A stretch of 64,000 nucleotides of DNA, taken from positions 414,262 through 478,261 of the forward strand of contig NZ_BMOU01000001.1 in the NCBI RefSeq assembly GCF_014647235.1. Direction: 5' to 3'. Origin of the DNA: Haloarcula pellucida. Its GTDB lineage: Archaea > Halobacteriota > Halobacteria > Halobacteriales > Haloarculaceae. Position 1 is the stretch's first letter. Each line of letters begins with the position of its first letter. The notes beneath the pieces are model-generated. The model had not been told where the DNA came from. It made no database searches and saw nothing but the letters and a program-made list of their open reading frames with translations. The position numbers and the translations under genes are program-made. Shown here piece by piece: positions 1 to 7,950 of this stretch.

Positions 1-997
1 CGACGACGCCGCGGTCGATGACTTCCTCGACCCAGCCCTCGGGTACCTTCGGCATCGCGTAGAACGCGCCCTTCGGCGTGGGACACTCCAGCCCCATCTC
101 TTCGAACCCCTCTAGCAGGACGTCGCGGCGGGCCTCGAAAGCCTCGCGCATCTCGACCACGGGGTCCTGTGGGCCGGTGAGTGCCGCTTCGGCGGCGTAC
201 TGGGCCGGCGCGGAGGCACAGGCCTGTGCGTACTGGTGGACCCGGAGCATCCGCTCGATGCGCTCGTTCGACCCGGTGACCCAGCCGAGGCGCCACCCGG
301 TCATCGAGTAGGCCTTCGAGCAGGCGTTGACGACGACGACGTTGCCCGTCTCGTCGAACTCCGCCGGGGAGCGGTGTTCACCCTCGAACACCTGGTGTTC
401 GTACACCTCGTCGGAGATGCAGAGCACGTCGTGCTCGCTCGCGATGCGGGCGAACTCGCGCATGTCCTCGGGCGACTGGACGGCGCCGGTCGGGTTGGCC
501 GGCGAGTTGACGACGAACGCCGCGGTGTCCTCGGTGATGGCGTCCTCGACCGTCGCGGGGTCCATCGTCAGGTCCTCGCGCAGACCCACCGGTTTGGGCG
601 TCCCACCCGCGAGGTGGGTCAGCGCGTCGTAGGAGACGAACCCGGGGTCGGGGAAGACGACTTCGTCGCCCGCGTCGACGTGGGCCTCCAAGGCGATGTG
701 CAGGGCCTCGCTCCCGCCGGAAGTGGCGATGACGTCCTCCGGGTCGACGGCTAAGTCGTTGTCCCGGTCGTGTTTCTCGGCGATGGCCTCGCGGAGTTCG
801 AGTGTCCCCTTGTTCGACGTGTAGGCGTCGACCTTGCCCGAGCGGATGGCGTCGACGGCGGCCTCGCGAGCGTGGTCCGGCGTCGGGAAGTCCGGTTGCC
901 CGAGGCCGAGGTTGATGGCGTCCTCGCCGGCGGCCTCGAACACCTCGCGGATTCCGGAGATGGATACCTGTTCGACGCGGCTGGAGAATTCGGTCAT
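1..997 (-). CDS. PLP-dependent class I/II aminotransferase (C-terminus cut by window edge)
   Basis: This cytosolic fold-type I enzyme transfers amino groups between amino acids and 2-oxo acids using pyridoxal phosphate. The visible 332 residues begin MTEFSSRVEQVSISGIREVF and carry the family landmarks: LGLGQPDFPTP near residue 30, a glycine-rich cofactor loop (TSGGSEALH, about 90), the NSPANPTG substrate loop (about 165), SDEVYE (about 195) and the Schiff-base lysine in SKAYSMTGWRLGW (about 230). Class I aminotransferases usually have 370-390 residues, so about 40-50 C-terminal residues lie beyond the window. The start sits just before the conserved N-terminal helix. Substrate (aspartate, aromatic or alanine type) cannot be read from the sequence. 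Confidence 0.93.
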   Translation of the reverse strand, partial: MTEFSSRVEQVSISGIREVFEAAGEDAINLGLGQPDFPTPDHAREAAVDAIRSGKVDAYTSNKGTLELREAIAEKHDRDNDLAVDPEDVIATSGGSEALHIALEAHVDAGDEVVFPDPGFVSYDALTHLAGGTPKPVGLREDLTMDPATVEDAITEDTAAFVVNSPANPTGAVQSPEDMREFARIASEHDVLCISDEVYEHQVFEGEHRSPAEFDETGNVVVVNACSKAYSMTGWRLGWVTGSNERIERMLRVHQYAQACASAPAQYAAEAALTGPQDPVVEMREAFEARRDVLLEGFEEMGLECPTPKGAFYAMPKVPEGWVEEVIDRGVV

Positions 998-1060
998 GTT
1001 CGTTCCCTTCGGCCGGTGGCCGATAATTCTTCCCGATTCGCCGAGCCGCTGTCCCGATCA

Positions 1061-1432
1061 TCAGCAGACCGTCACGTCGTCGCCGCTTACGCGGTGCGCA
1101 TCCGTGGGCGTGACCCGATAGACGGCCTCCGACGCCGTGTCGGCGAACACTCGGTCGTCGCCGGTACCGACGGTGTAGGCGTACGGGAGCGTCACGCGGA
1201 CGTAGACGCCGTCGGAACTGACTCGCGTGATGCGGGCGTCCCGTGACGGTCCCGCCCCCTCGTTGGTCCCCCAGTCGGAGAGGCAGTCGGCGGATTCGAG
1301 GTGTCCCTCGACGTACGCCGTCTCGGCCGCCAGCGCACGTCGCTCGGCTACCGTCGCCGAGACGACGCCTGCGGCGAGGACGAGTCCCACCAGCGCGAGT
1401 CCGTAGAGGAGCGTCCGTCGGGTCGATGGCAT
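1061..1432 (-). CDS. small membrane-anchored or exported protein of unknown function
   Basis: The predicted 123-residue protein starts with a basic residue cluster (MPSTRRTLL) and one hydrophobic helix (about residues 8-27), typical of a signal anchor. The rest is polar and probably outside the membrane. It contains two cysteines, one near residue 50 (ESADCLSDWG) and one at the C-terminus (DDVTVC), which could form a disulfide. I recognise no family. The gene stands alone between the aminotransferase and the repeat region at the thiolase 3' end, and is read in the same direction as both. Codon use and acidic character match neighbouring genes, supporting a real CDS. Confidence 0.6.
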   Translation of the reverse strand: MPSTRRTLLYGLALVGLVLAAGVVSATVAERRALAAETAYVEGHLESADCLSDWGTNEGAGPSRDARITRVSSDGVYVRVTLPYAYTVGTGDDRVFADTASEAVYRVTPTDAHRVSGDDVTVC

Positions 1433-1519
1433 CCGTGTCCGAGCGATAGTCTGGTCGGGGTGAAGTCTTTGGGGAGGCTTCGACGGCGGTTTGAGCGATT
1501 CGCCGGTCGCCGGGCGGTC

Positions 1520-1695
1520 CTACCGAACCAACGACATCGCGATAGCGCCCCCGCCGCCGACTTCCTCGCGTCGCCGCCGGGCGATGCTACCGAACCAACG
1601 ACATCGCGATAGCGCCCCCGCCGCCGACTTCCTCGCGTCGCCGCCGGGCGGTCCTACCGAACCAACGACATCGCGATAGCGCCCCCGCCGCCGAC
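1520..1695. repeat. 67-bp tandem duplication of the thiolase 3' end
   Basis: A unit of 67 bp beginning ctaccgaaccaacgacatcg occurs at 1520-1586 and 1587-1653, followed by a partial 42-bp copy at 1654-1695. The partial copy is the last 42 bases of the thiolase reading frame, including its TAG stop. The two full copies lie downstream of that stop in the transcribed direction. Copies differ at only one or two bases (ggtc versus gatg at the junction), so the amplification looks recent. The period is not a multiple of three, and because each copy ends in the same stop it does not extend the protein. Confidence 0.95.
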
Positions 1696-2817
1696 GCTCA
1701 TCCCAACCACGCCTCTGTCGTGGTCCTCCCGTTCCATCGCGTAGGCGAGCGTCGTCGTGAGGATGCCGCCGCTGGCGCCGATGGGGTGGCCCAGCGCCAC
1801 CGCGCCGCCCAGCGGATTGTGCGTCTCCGGGGGTATCCCGAGTTCGTCGGCGACGTACACCATCTGGGCGGCGAACGCCTCGTTGAGTTCGAAGTGGTCC
1901 ACGTCGTCGACCGAGAGGTCGTTCCGGTCGAGCAGCTTCGAGACGGCGTCACAGACCGCCAGCGAGAACTCCCCGGGGTCGCGGTAGGCGACGGCGTAGT
2001 CCTCGACGTGGGCCATCGGGCCGAGGCCGGCGTCGTCGACCGTCTCGGCGTCGGCCAAGAGGACCGCTCCCGCGCCGTCCGAGAGTTTCGAGGCGTTGCC
2101 CGCAGTGATGGTCCCATCCTCGCCGAACGCTGGGGGCAGTCTGTCGAGGTCGTCCATCGTCGTCTCTGGCCGCGGCCCCTCGTCCTCAGTGACGAGGTGG
2201 TCCCCGACTTCGACCGGGACCATCTCCTTCTCGAAGTGGCCCTCGGCGATAGCCTCGCCGGCGCGGTGGTTGCTCCGCCGGGCGTACTCGTCCTGTCGCT
2301 CGCGGGTGACGTCGAAGCGCTCGGCGATGCGGTCGGTGAGCGTCCCCATGTGCGCGTCGTAGTTCGCGTCCCACAGGGCGTCGTGAATCATCGCGTCGAC
2401 CAGCGTGGTGTCGCCGTATCGGCGGCCGCCGCGCATCTCGCGGACGAGATAGGGCGCGTTCGACATCGACTCCATCCCGCCGGCGAGACAGGCCGACGCC
2501 CGGCCGGCGTCGATGCGGTCGACGGCGTTCGCGATGGCTCGGAGTCCGGACCCGGAGGCCTCGTTTGTCGTCGTCGCCGGGCACCGATCGGGTAGCGGCG
2601 AGTCGACGACGACCTGTCTGGCCGGCACCTGCCCGACGCCGGCCTGTACGGCGTTGCCCAGACACACCCAGTCGACGAGGCCGTCGTCGACGCCGGTACG
2701 GTCAAGGACGCCCTCGACGGCCGCTCGTCCGAGGTCCGTCGCCGACTTCTCGGAGAGGGCGCCGAGGAGACTGCCGTGTGCTGTGCGCGCGCCGTCGACC
2801 ACGACCACGTCGGTCAT
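1654..2817 (-). CDS. thiolase family protein (acetyl-CoA C-acyltransferase type) with serine at both usual cysteine positions
   Basis: Thiolases condense or cleave 3-ketoacyl-CoA. The 387 residues match the usual length of about 390. Landmarks are TDVVVVDGARTAHG at the N-terminus, the nucleophile region TTNEASGSGLRAI (about 85-97), the CoA-binding GGMESMSNAPY, HFELNEAFAAQ (about 310), GHPIGASG (about 345) and the C-terminal VGMSVGGGGAIAM. In classical enzymes the nucleophile region reads VCGSG and the end reads LCIGGG; here both cysteines are serine. Haloarchaeal beta-ketothiolases have been described with a serine nucleophile, normally paired with a small OB-fold subunit, but no such gene is adjacent. 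The 3' end is tandemly duplicated downstream. Confidence 0.93.
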   Translation of the reverse strand: MTDVVVVDGARTAHGSLLGALSEKSATDLGRAAVEGVLDRTGVDDGLVDWVCLGNAVQAGVGQVPARQVVVDSPLPDRCPATTTNEASGSGLRAIANAVDRIDAGRASACLAGGMESMSNAPYLVREMRGGRRYGDTTLVDAMIHDALWDANYDAHMGTLTDRIAERFDVTRERQDEYARRSNHRAGEAIAEGHFEKEMVPVEVGDHLVTEDEGPRPETTMDDLDRLPPAFGEDGTITAGNASKLSDGAGAVLLADAETVDDAGLGPMAHVEDYAVAYRDPGEFSLAVCDAVSKLLDRNDLSVDDVDHFELNEAFAAQMVYVADELGIPPETHNPLGGAVALGHPIGASGGILTTTLAYAMEREDHDRGVVGMSVGGGGAIAMSLVR

Positions 2818-2877
2818 ACTCCGACATGATGCCGAGACTACAATACTGTTGGCCCCGGTGGCGAACCCACCGGCCGG

Positions 2878-3057
2878 TCACTCGCCGTCGTCACTGGTCG
2901 CGTCGCGTAGCGACTCTATCGCCGTCTCCAGACGGCGGAGGATGGCGTCGGCGTCGGTGTACCCCTTGTCGTACTCCTCGTAGGCCGCGTCGGCCTCGCC
3001 GAGGAACGTCTGGACCGCGTCCGTCACGTCGTCGGAACTGTCGTCGTCGTTGCTCAT
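2878..3057 (-). CDS. 59-residue acidic protein of unknown function
   Basis: An ATG-started frame encodes 59 residues beginning MSNDDDSSDDVTDAVQTFLG. It is strongly acidic, with predicted amphipathic helices in the middle (AYEEYDKGYTDADAILRRLE) and a charged tail ending DDGE. There are no cysteines or membrane segments. It sits 60 bp upstream of the thiolase start and 33 bp downstream of the wHTH gene, all on the same strand, so it may be co-transcribed with them. Composition and third-position GC look coding. Function is unknown. Confidence 0.65.
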   Translation of the reverse strand: MSNDDDSSDDVTDAVQTFLGEADAAYEEYDKGYTDADAILRRLETAIESLRDATSDDGE

Positions 3058-3090
3058 ACCGGACCAGACGACTCTCGGCGGGAAAAGGGT

Positions 3091-3861
3091 TCACTGTGTG
3101 ACGTCGTAGCCGACGCTCGCGTCCCGCAGGGCGTCGGTGACACGCCCGACCGTGTCCTGTGTCGCGACGACGACGGCGTCCATCCCGCGAGAGGCGGCGT
3201 CGGCGGCCACCTCGCCCGCCGCGAAGTACGTCGTCGGTTCGACGCCGGCCTCGCGGAGGGCGGCGACGGCCTCGACGCCCGCCGCCGTGACGATAGACAC
3301 GTTCTCGCAGGCCGAGGCGATGTCGGCCGTGTCCGTGGCGGCACCCGACCGGACCGGCGGGACCTGCAACACGCTGACGTGGCCGGGTTCGAGGTCGATG
3401 ACGCCCTCGAATCCGGTGACGCCGACGACCGACCCGGCCTCGGCGCTCGTCGTCGTCACGCCCGTCGCCCCGCCGTCGTCACCGGGCGCGGCGTGGAGCA
3501 GGCCTTCTGAGAGCGATAGCGAGACGGTCTGGCCTTCCGCCAAGTCGGCCTCGGCTATCGCGGCGTCCTCCTGAACGCTCCCGAGGACGTCGTCGGTGAC
3601 GTGGTCGACGAACCGCCGCATGTCGGTGGCCGACTGGAACACCCAGTCGACGCCCTCCTTCGTGACCCGATAGCGCGAGCGCCCCTCCTTCTCGACGAGG
3701 CCCTCGTCGACGAGGTCGCGGATGTACTCGCTGACCGCCTGACTCGTCACTCCGACGGCCTCAGCTATCTCGCCTTGACTGACCGCGGGTTGGCGCTCCG
3801 CTATCTCCACGAGGATGCGAAAGCGCGTCGCGGCCCGTTTGTTCTCGAGGACGTCGACCAT
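3091..3861 (-). CDS. winged-helix transcriptional regulator with a C-terminal ligand- or sensor-like domain
   Basis: The first 70 residues form a MarR/IclR-like winged helix: RILVEIAERQPAVSQGEIAE, recognition helix VTSQAVSEYIRDL, and wing VEKEGRSRYRVTKEG. Residues 75 to 256 form a large alpha/beta region with alternating helices and small-residue strands (GVTGFEGVIDLEPGHVSVLQ; ENVSIVTAAGVEAVAALREAG) resembling a small-molecule or nucleotide-binding fold, but I cannot name it. No membrane segment is present. A strong TATA box lies 26 bases upstream of the ATG, so the mRNA is probably leaderless. It is divergent from the phosphoesterase at 3945 and may also control that gene, which is inference. 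Confidence 0.82.
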   Translation of the reverse strand: MVDVLENKRAATRFRILVEIAERQPAVSQGEIAEAVGVTSQAVSEYIRDLVDEGLVEKEGRSRYRVTKEGVDWVFQSATDMRRFVDHVTDDVLGSVQEDAAIAEADLAEGQTVSLSLSEGLLHAAPGDDGGATGVTTTSAEAGSVVGVTGFEGVIDLEPGHVSVLQVPPVRSGAATDTADIASACENVSIVTAAGVEAVAALREAGVEPTTYFAAGEVAADAASRGMDAVVVATQDTVGRVTDALRDASVGYDVTQ

Positions 3862-3882
3862 AGTGGTCCGTAGATGGCACGG

Positions 3883-3891
3883 CTAAAAATA
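3883..3891 (-). promoter_or_regulatory. TATA box of the wHTH regulator gene
   Basis: The plus-strand bases ctaaaaata read tatttttag on the minus strand. They are centred 26 bases from the start codon at 3861, the canonical haloarchaeal spacing for a leaderless transcript. Confidence 0.6.
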
Positions 3892-3944
3892 CCTCTGTCC
3901 TGCGGACGCCAGCGATATGTGCGCGTAGCCCCGATGCCGACCCA

Positions 3945-4625
3945 ATGGACGGACGATACGACGACCGAGCGCTGGTCGTCGACGACACACTCGTCGTCGC
4001 CGACCTCCACGTGGGCCGAGGCACCGGGGGGAATCTGGAGTTTCCGGTCGGGTCTGGAACCGACGTCGTCGAGCGATTCCGCTCGCTGGTCGAGCGACAC
4101 GACCCCGAGACGGCCGTCGTCGCCGGGGACTTGCTCCACTCCTTCCGGACGGTCCCACGAACCGTCGAGGACACCGTGGCGGGCCTGAAGGCCGCGTGCC
4201 GCGACGGTGGTGCTCGCCTCGTCGTCACGCCGGGGAACCACGACACGATGTTGGACTCGGTGTGGGACGGGCCGGTTGAGCGAGAGTACCGAATCGGCGA
4301 CACCGTCGTCCTGCACGGCCACGAGGCCCCCGAGAGCGACGCCGACCGCTACGTCGTCGGCCACGACCACCCGACCATCGTCATCGAGGGTCAGCGCCGC
4401 CCGTGCTATCTGGTCGGGACGGGGCAGTACGAGGGCAGCGACGTGGTGATGCTCCCCTCGTTCAACCGCCTCAACGCTGGCGTCGTCGTCAACGAGCTGT
4501 CGGCCGCCGATTTCCAGTCGCCGCTTCTCACCGACGTCGACCGACTGGAACCGATCGTCTGGGACGAGAGCGCCCGCCAGACCCGGTCGTTCCCGCCGCT
4601 GGGGGAGTTCCGACGGATGCTGTGA
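3945..4625 (+). CDS. calcineurin-like metallophosphoesterase (COG1407 type)
   Basis: All five metal-binding blocks of the metallophosphoesterase fold are present in 226 residues: ADLHVG (about 18-23), GDLLHS (about 64), GNHD (about 97), HGHE (about 119) and GHDHP (about 134). These bind two divalent metals that activate water for phosphodiester hydrolysis. The short length and DLH variant of the first motif fit the archaeal COG1407 group, whose members elsewhere often neighbour the Lhr helicase, suggesting a nucleic-acid role; no lhr is visible here. The ATG follows a TATA-like element (cgatatgtg) by about 30 bases. Substrate is unknown. Confidence 0.85.
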   Translation: MDGRYDDRALVVDDTLVVADLHVGRGTGGNLEFPVGSGTDVVERFRSLVERHDPETAVVAGDLLHSFRTVPRTVEDTVAGLKAACRDGGARLVVTPGNHDTMLDSVWDGPVEREYRIGDTVVLHGHEAPESDADRYVVGHDHPTIVIEGQRRPCYLVGTGQYEGSDVVMLPSFNRLNAGVVVNELSAADFQSPLLTDVDRLEPIVWDESARQTRSFPPLGEFRRML

Positions 4626-4727
4626 CGAGGCGTCGGCCGGCGGGAGACGCCCTCGAACGGCGCGGTGACGCGCGGAATCGGAGCGTATAACGGTAGGTAT
4701 TTGGGCTACCGCGGTGGACGCACGGAT

Positions 4728-4883
4728 ATGGTTCAGACTGGTGCCGCGCTCGCGCTTATCGCGATAACGCTGCTCTGCTTGCTGTTGCTGTACTTCGCGA
4801 CGATAAAGTACGTCTCGGCGGTCCTCCTCGAAGACGAGGGGGGTCACGAGGGAAACACGAGTAGCGGCGGACCCGCAGCGTAG
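4728..4883 (+). CDS. 51-residue single-pass membrane protein
   Basis: The short protein begins MVQTGAALALIAITLLCLLL, followed by LYFATIKYVSAVLLEDEGG, so one long hydrophobic helix (about residues 5-32) is followed by an acidic, Ser/Gly-rich tail. An in-frame start exists 63 bases earlier. I chose the ATG at 4728 because an AT-rich element (aggtatttggg) lies about 30 bases before it, fitting a leaderless transcript. Small single-helix proteins of this type are common in haloarchaea and mostly uncharacterised. It lies between two unrelated genes and ends 29 bp before the convergent oxidoreductase. Confidence 0.6.
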   Translation: MVQTGAALALIAITLLCLLLLYFATIKYVSAVLLEDEGGHEGNTSSGGPAA

Positions 4884-4912
4884 GCCCGCCGCGACGGTTC
4901 TGACAGACCGCG

Positions 4913-6172
4913 TTAGAACAGTAGCTCCGCCGCGATTTTCCCGCTCTCCAACGCGCCCTGTATCGAGGACCAGCGGGTGTAGTCGCCGGCCAGCACGACG
5001 TCCCCGTCGGGGGCGTCCGGGGCGGGCAGGTCCGCCCGAAACCCCGGTGGCTGGGCGAACTGCGCGAGGGGGACGTGGTCGGTCCGGCGGTGTTCGAGCG
5101 CGTCGAATCCAGCCGCGGGGTACCACGACGCCAGCGTTTCTCGAACGTCCGCCGCCAGCGCCGCGTCGTCGCCGTCCGGGACGCCGAGGAACGTCGCGCT
5201 GTATAGTTCCATCCCCTCGGGGGCGTACTCGGGGGCGACGGCCGACATCGGCGCGACAGTATTCGGGCGGTCGTCGGCCGCGTTGAGGACGATGCGCTTG
5301 CCCATGTCGGGGGCCTTACTCGTCGGGAGCGAGAAGTACTGGGTGACACAGCCGAGCGTGTCCGTCGGGATGGCGTCGACCCGGGTCAACTCCGTGGCCG
5401 TCGCCGGGTCCGTCGCGACGACGGCCCCGTCCGCCGTCACCGTCTCGCCGCCCACCTCGACGGCCACTTCGTCGTCGGTGCCCTCGACGGCTTGCACCTC
5501 GCGGCTCGTCTCGATGGTCGCCCCCGCCGAGACGGCGCGGTCGGCCAGCTGCTCGGGCATGGCCTGCATCCCCGCCGCGGGGACGACTATCTCGCCCTCG
5601 CTGAGCATCTTGTAGGTGTACTCGAAGACGGCGCTGTCGGTGCCCAGCGAGCGGTCGAGCGTGATGCCGCCGTAGAACGGCGCCGCGAATCGCTCGACGA
5701 AGCGCTTCGAGAACCCCTTCTCGGCGAGGTACTCGGCGATGGTCTGCCCGCCACCGGGGCCGTCGAGGATGGTCTCGGGGTCCCGCTCCGCCAGTTCCCG
5801 CTGGAGCCTAAAGAGTCGGAGTTTGTCGGCCGTCCGGACGTCCGTGTTGAACAGCGTCTGCGGCGCGGCCGTCGGGTTCCGAAGCGGGTCCGACAGCACC
5901 GACCGGTGGTTCGGCCGGGCGATGGTCGCGCCCGGGGTGAAGGGTCGCGGCGAGAGTGCTTCGACGTCGAGTTCGCGCCGGACCGCGGGATAGGCGGAGA
6001 ACAGCACCTGGAACCCCCGGTCGAACGTGTAGCCGTCCTCGCGGGCGGTCCGGACCCGCCCACCCACGCCGTCGCTCGCTTCGAACACCGTCACGTCCAG
6101 TCCCGACTCGGCGAGGTGACGGGCCGCGACCAGTCCCGCGAGGCCCCCGCCGACGACGACCACGTCTGTCAT
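4913..6172 (-). CDS. FAD-dependent amine-oxidase/protoporphyrinogen-oxidase-like enzyme
   Basis: The 419-residue flavoprotein opens with a Rossmann dinucleotide fold (VVVVGGGLAGLVAARHLAES), followed by the family motif GVGGRVRT at about residue 37. The C-terminus has the second FAD contact, GDVVLAGDYTRWSSIQGALES, typical of NAD(P)-binding_8/amino-oxidase proteins such as carotenoid-desaturase and protoporphyrinogen-oxidase relatives. The middle contains a substrate domain beginning DRGFQVLFSAYPAVRREL. Substrate is unknown; related haloarchaeal enzymes may act on isoprenoid or tetrapyrrole compounds. An alternative in-frame ATG at 6199 would add nine residues (MSHESERRP) and lies about 30 bases from an AT-rich box, so either start is possible. 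Confidence 0.85.
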   Translation of the reverse strand: MTDVVVVGGGLAGLVAARHLAESGLDVTVFEASDGVGGRVRTAREDGYTFDRGFQVLFSAYPAVRRELDVEALSPRPFTPGATIARPNHRSVLSDPLRNPTAAPQTLFNTDVRTADKLRLFRLQRELAERDPETILDGPGGGQTIAEYLAEKGFSKRFVERFAAPFYGGITLDRSLGTDSAVFEYTYKMLSEGEIVVPAAGMQAMPEQLADRAVSAGATIETSREVQAVEGTDDEVAVEVGGETVTADGAVVATDPATATELTRVDAIPTDTLGCVTQYFSLPTSKAPDMGKRIVLNAADDRPNTVAPMSAVAPEYAPEGMELYSATFLGVPDGDDAALAADVRETLASWYPAAGFDALEHRRTDHVPLAQFAQPPGFRADLPAPDAPDGDVVLAGDYTRWSSIQGALESGKIAAELLF

Positions 6173-6224
6173 GGGCCGTCGTTCGGACTCGTGGCTCATG
6201 AGGATGCTGGAGTGGACCGGACGA

Positions 6225-6233
6225 CACTTGTAG
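6225..6233. promoter_or_regulatory. shared TATA-like element between divergent genes
   Basis: The sequence cacttgtag is the only AT-leaning element in this short divergent gap. It is centred 26 bases before the plus-strand ATG at 6255 and about 30 bases before the minus-strand ATG at 6199, so it could serve one or both genes. Confidence 0.4.
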
Positions 6234-6254
6234 ATGCCGTCCGCACGGCCGGGT

Positions 6255-7382
6255 ATGCAGACGACAGCGGCGTTCCGTGGCCTCTCCTGTACCGCGTGTG
6301 ACGAGTCGGCCGACCCCGACGAAGCGCGCTGTCCCGACTGCGGCGGCGTCCTCGCCCCGGAGTACGACGCCGACGAGGTGGCGAGTGCCGACGACGCCCG
6401 ACCGTTCCCGACGGACGCGGCCGTCAGCATCGACGAGGGGGCGACGCCGCTCGTCGCGGTGCCGACGCTGGCCGCCGAACTCGGCGTCGCCAGCGCCGCG
6501 GTCAAGGACGAGGGTCGCAACCCGACCGGGTCGCTCGCCGACCGGAAACTCGCGCTGGCCGTCTCCGCGGCCGTCCAGCAGGGGGCCGAGCGAGTCGCCA
6601 CCCCTTCGCCGGGGAACGGCGCACAGGCCGCCGCGGCGTACGCCGCCCGCGCCGCCGTCGACTCGAAGGGGTTCGTCCCGTCGCGCTGTCCGTTCCTCAA
6701 CAAGGCGATGGTGAACGTCCACGGCGGCGACATGTACGTCGTCGAGGGCCGGTACCCCGACGCAGTCGCAGCATTCGAGGACAGCGACGAGACGTTCACG
6801 TCCGTCGCGCCCGGCCACCCCTTCCGCGTCGCCGGCGGGATGGCACTGGCGCTGGAACTCCTCGCGGACCGCGCGTGGACCGCGCCCGACGCCGTCGTCC
6901 ATCCGACCGGCCACGGCGAGACGGTCGTCGGCCTCGAACGCGGTTTCGCGCTCGCCGCGGCGGCCGGTCTCGTCGACGCGGTCCCCCGACTCTACGCGGC
7001 CCAGCCGGAGTCGTCGGCGCCCATCGCCGACGCGGTGCGCGACGGTGTCGCCGACCCGACGCCGGTCGACCATCCGGACACCATCGTCGGACCACTGGAG
7101 ATCCCCGACCCGGCCGCCGGGGCCGCCGCCGTCGAGGCCCTGCAGGCGACCGACGGCGGGGCGGTCGCAGTACCCGACGAGGACGTGTTGCAGGGTGCCG
7201 TCGACGGGTGCGAGATGGGCCCCGAGGTGGGGGCGACCGGCGGGACGGCCGTCGCCGGCGTCCGAGTGCTCGCCGACCGCGACGCCTTCGCGCCGGACGA
7301 GGACGTGGTCCTCGTCAACCCGGTCGCCGGGAGCAAGGAGGCCGACCTCTTGCGCTCACACCTGATGAGTCAGGGTCTCTGA
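6255..7382 (+). CDS. threonine-synthase-like PLP-fold protein lacking the usual active-site lysine
   Basis: The 375-residue protein has an N-terminal zinc ribbon (CTAC at about 12, CPDCGG at about 26) and the fold-type II core of threonine synthase. In active family members the cofactor lysine lies in a SFKDR motif; here the aligned segment is NPTGSLADRKLAL, with alanine where lysine is expected and a lysine three residues later. The phosphate loop is also altered (PSPGNGAQAAAA). The C-terminal GATGGTAVAGVRVL and NPVAGSK resemble the cofactor-phosphate region. It may be an enzyme with a shifted lysine or a non-catalytic paralogue. The ATG at 6255 fits the upstream TATA spacing better than 6234. 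Confidence 0.75.
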   Translation: MQTTAAFRGLSCTACDESADPDEARCPDCGGVLAPEYDADEVASADDARPFPTDAAVSIDEGATPLVAVPTLAAELGVASAAVKDEGRNPTGSLADRKLALAVSAAVQQGAERVATPSPGNGAQAAAAYAARAAVDSKGFVPSRCPFLNKAMVNVHGGDMYVVEGRYPDAVAAFEDSDETFTSVAPGHPFRVAGGMALALELLADRAWTAPDAVVHPTGHGETVVGLERGFALAAAAGLVDAVPRLYAAQPESSAPIADAVRDGVADPTPVDHPDTIVGPLEIPDPAAGAAAVEALQATDGGAVAVPDEDVLQGAVDGCEMGPEVGATGGTAVAGVRVLADRDAFAPDEDVVLVNPVAGSKEADLLRSHLMSQGL

Positions 7383-7423
7383 ACCGTCGGTAGGGATTTG
7401 GTGGGGCCAGCCGACCGTTCGGT

Positions 7424-7882
7424 ATGGCCCCGTCCTCGCTCCCTACCGACGACTCCGCTCTCGACCGCTACTTCTGGGCGCGCCACGCCAACCCCAAGAG
7501 CGGGTGGTCCCGCGTCCCGACGCTACCGCTCTTGATTGCCTGTCTCTACCGGCGGGACTGGCGCGGCCTCGCGCTGACGCTCGCGTTCGTCGCCGTCAAC
7601 CCCTTCCTGTTCGCGCCGCCCGAGGACGACAGCGCGTGGATGACGAAGGGGGTGTACGGGGAGCGACTCTGGACGAAGGGGGACCACGACGCGACTAGCT
7701 ACCCGACCGTCCTGAACTATCTCACCGGCGTGGCGGCGCTGTACGCGCTCTACGCGGCCGTCCGTCGTCGCCCCGCGGAGACGGCGCTCGCGACGGCGCT
7801 GTCGATGGCGCTCAAACTCTGGTTCGTCGCCGAGATGGTCCACCTGTACGAGGCCGAACGAGACGCCAGCGCCGGTGGGTGA
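7424..7882 (+). CDS. small membrane protein resembling the haloarchaeal DUF6653 family
   Basis: The 152-residue protein begins with a soluble segment, YFWARHANPKSGWSRVPTLP (about residues 16-35), that I associate with DUF6653 proteins. About four hydrophobic helices follow: LLIACLYRRDWRGLALTLAF, VAVNPFLFAPP, VLNYLTGVAALYALYAAV and TALSMALKLWFVAEMV. No enzymatic motif is visible. It starts 41 bp after the threonine-synthase-like gene on the same strand and may be transcribed with it. The family name is from memory and should be treated as tentative; the function is unknown. Confidence 0.7.
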   Translation: MAPSSLPTDDSALDRYFWARHANPKSGWSRVPTLPLLIACLYRRDWRGLALTLAFVAVNPFLFAPPEDDSAWMTKGVYGERLWTKGDHDATSYPTVLNYLTGVAALYALYAAVRRRPAETALATALSMALKLWFVAEMVHLYEAERDASAGG

Positions 7883-7950
7883 CTGCCCCGGAGCGCCCGA
7901 ACGGTTTTGTGAACCGCGGGGGAACTGACGTGACACTGAATTGAATAAAC

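Noticed and set aside
1301-1679. Plus-strand frames through the 67-bp repeat
   Set aside because: They exist only because the repeat is read in another frame, and they contain no recognisable protein sequence.
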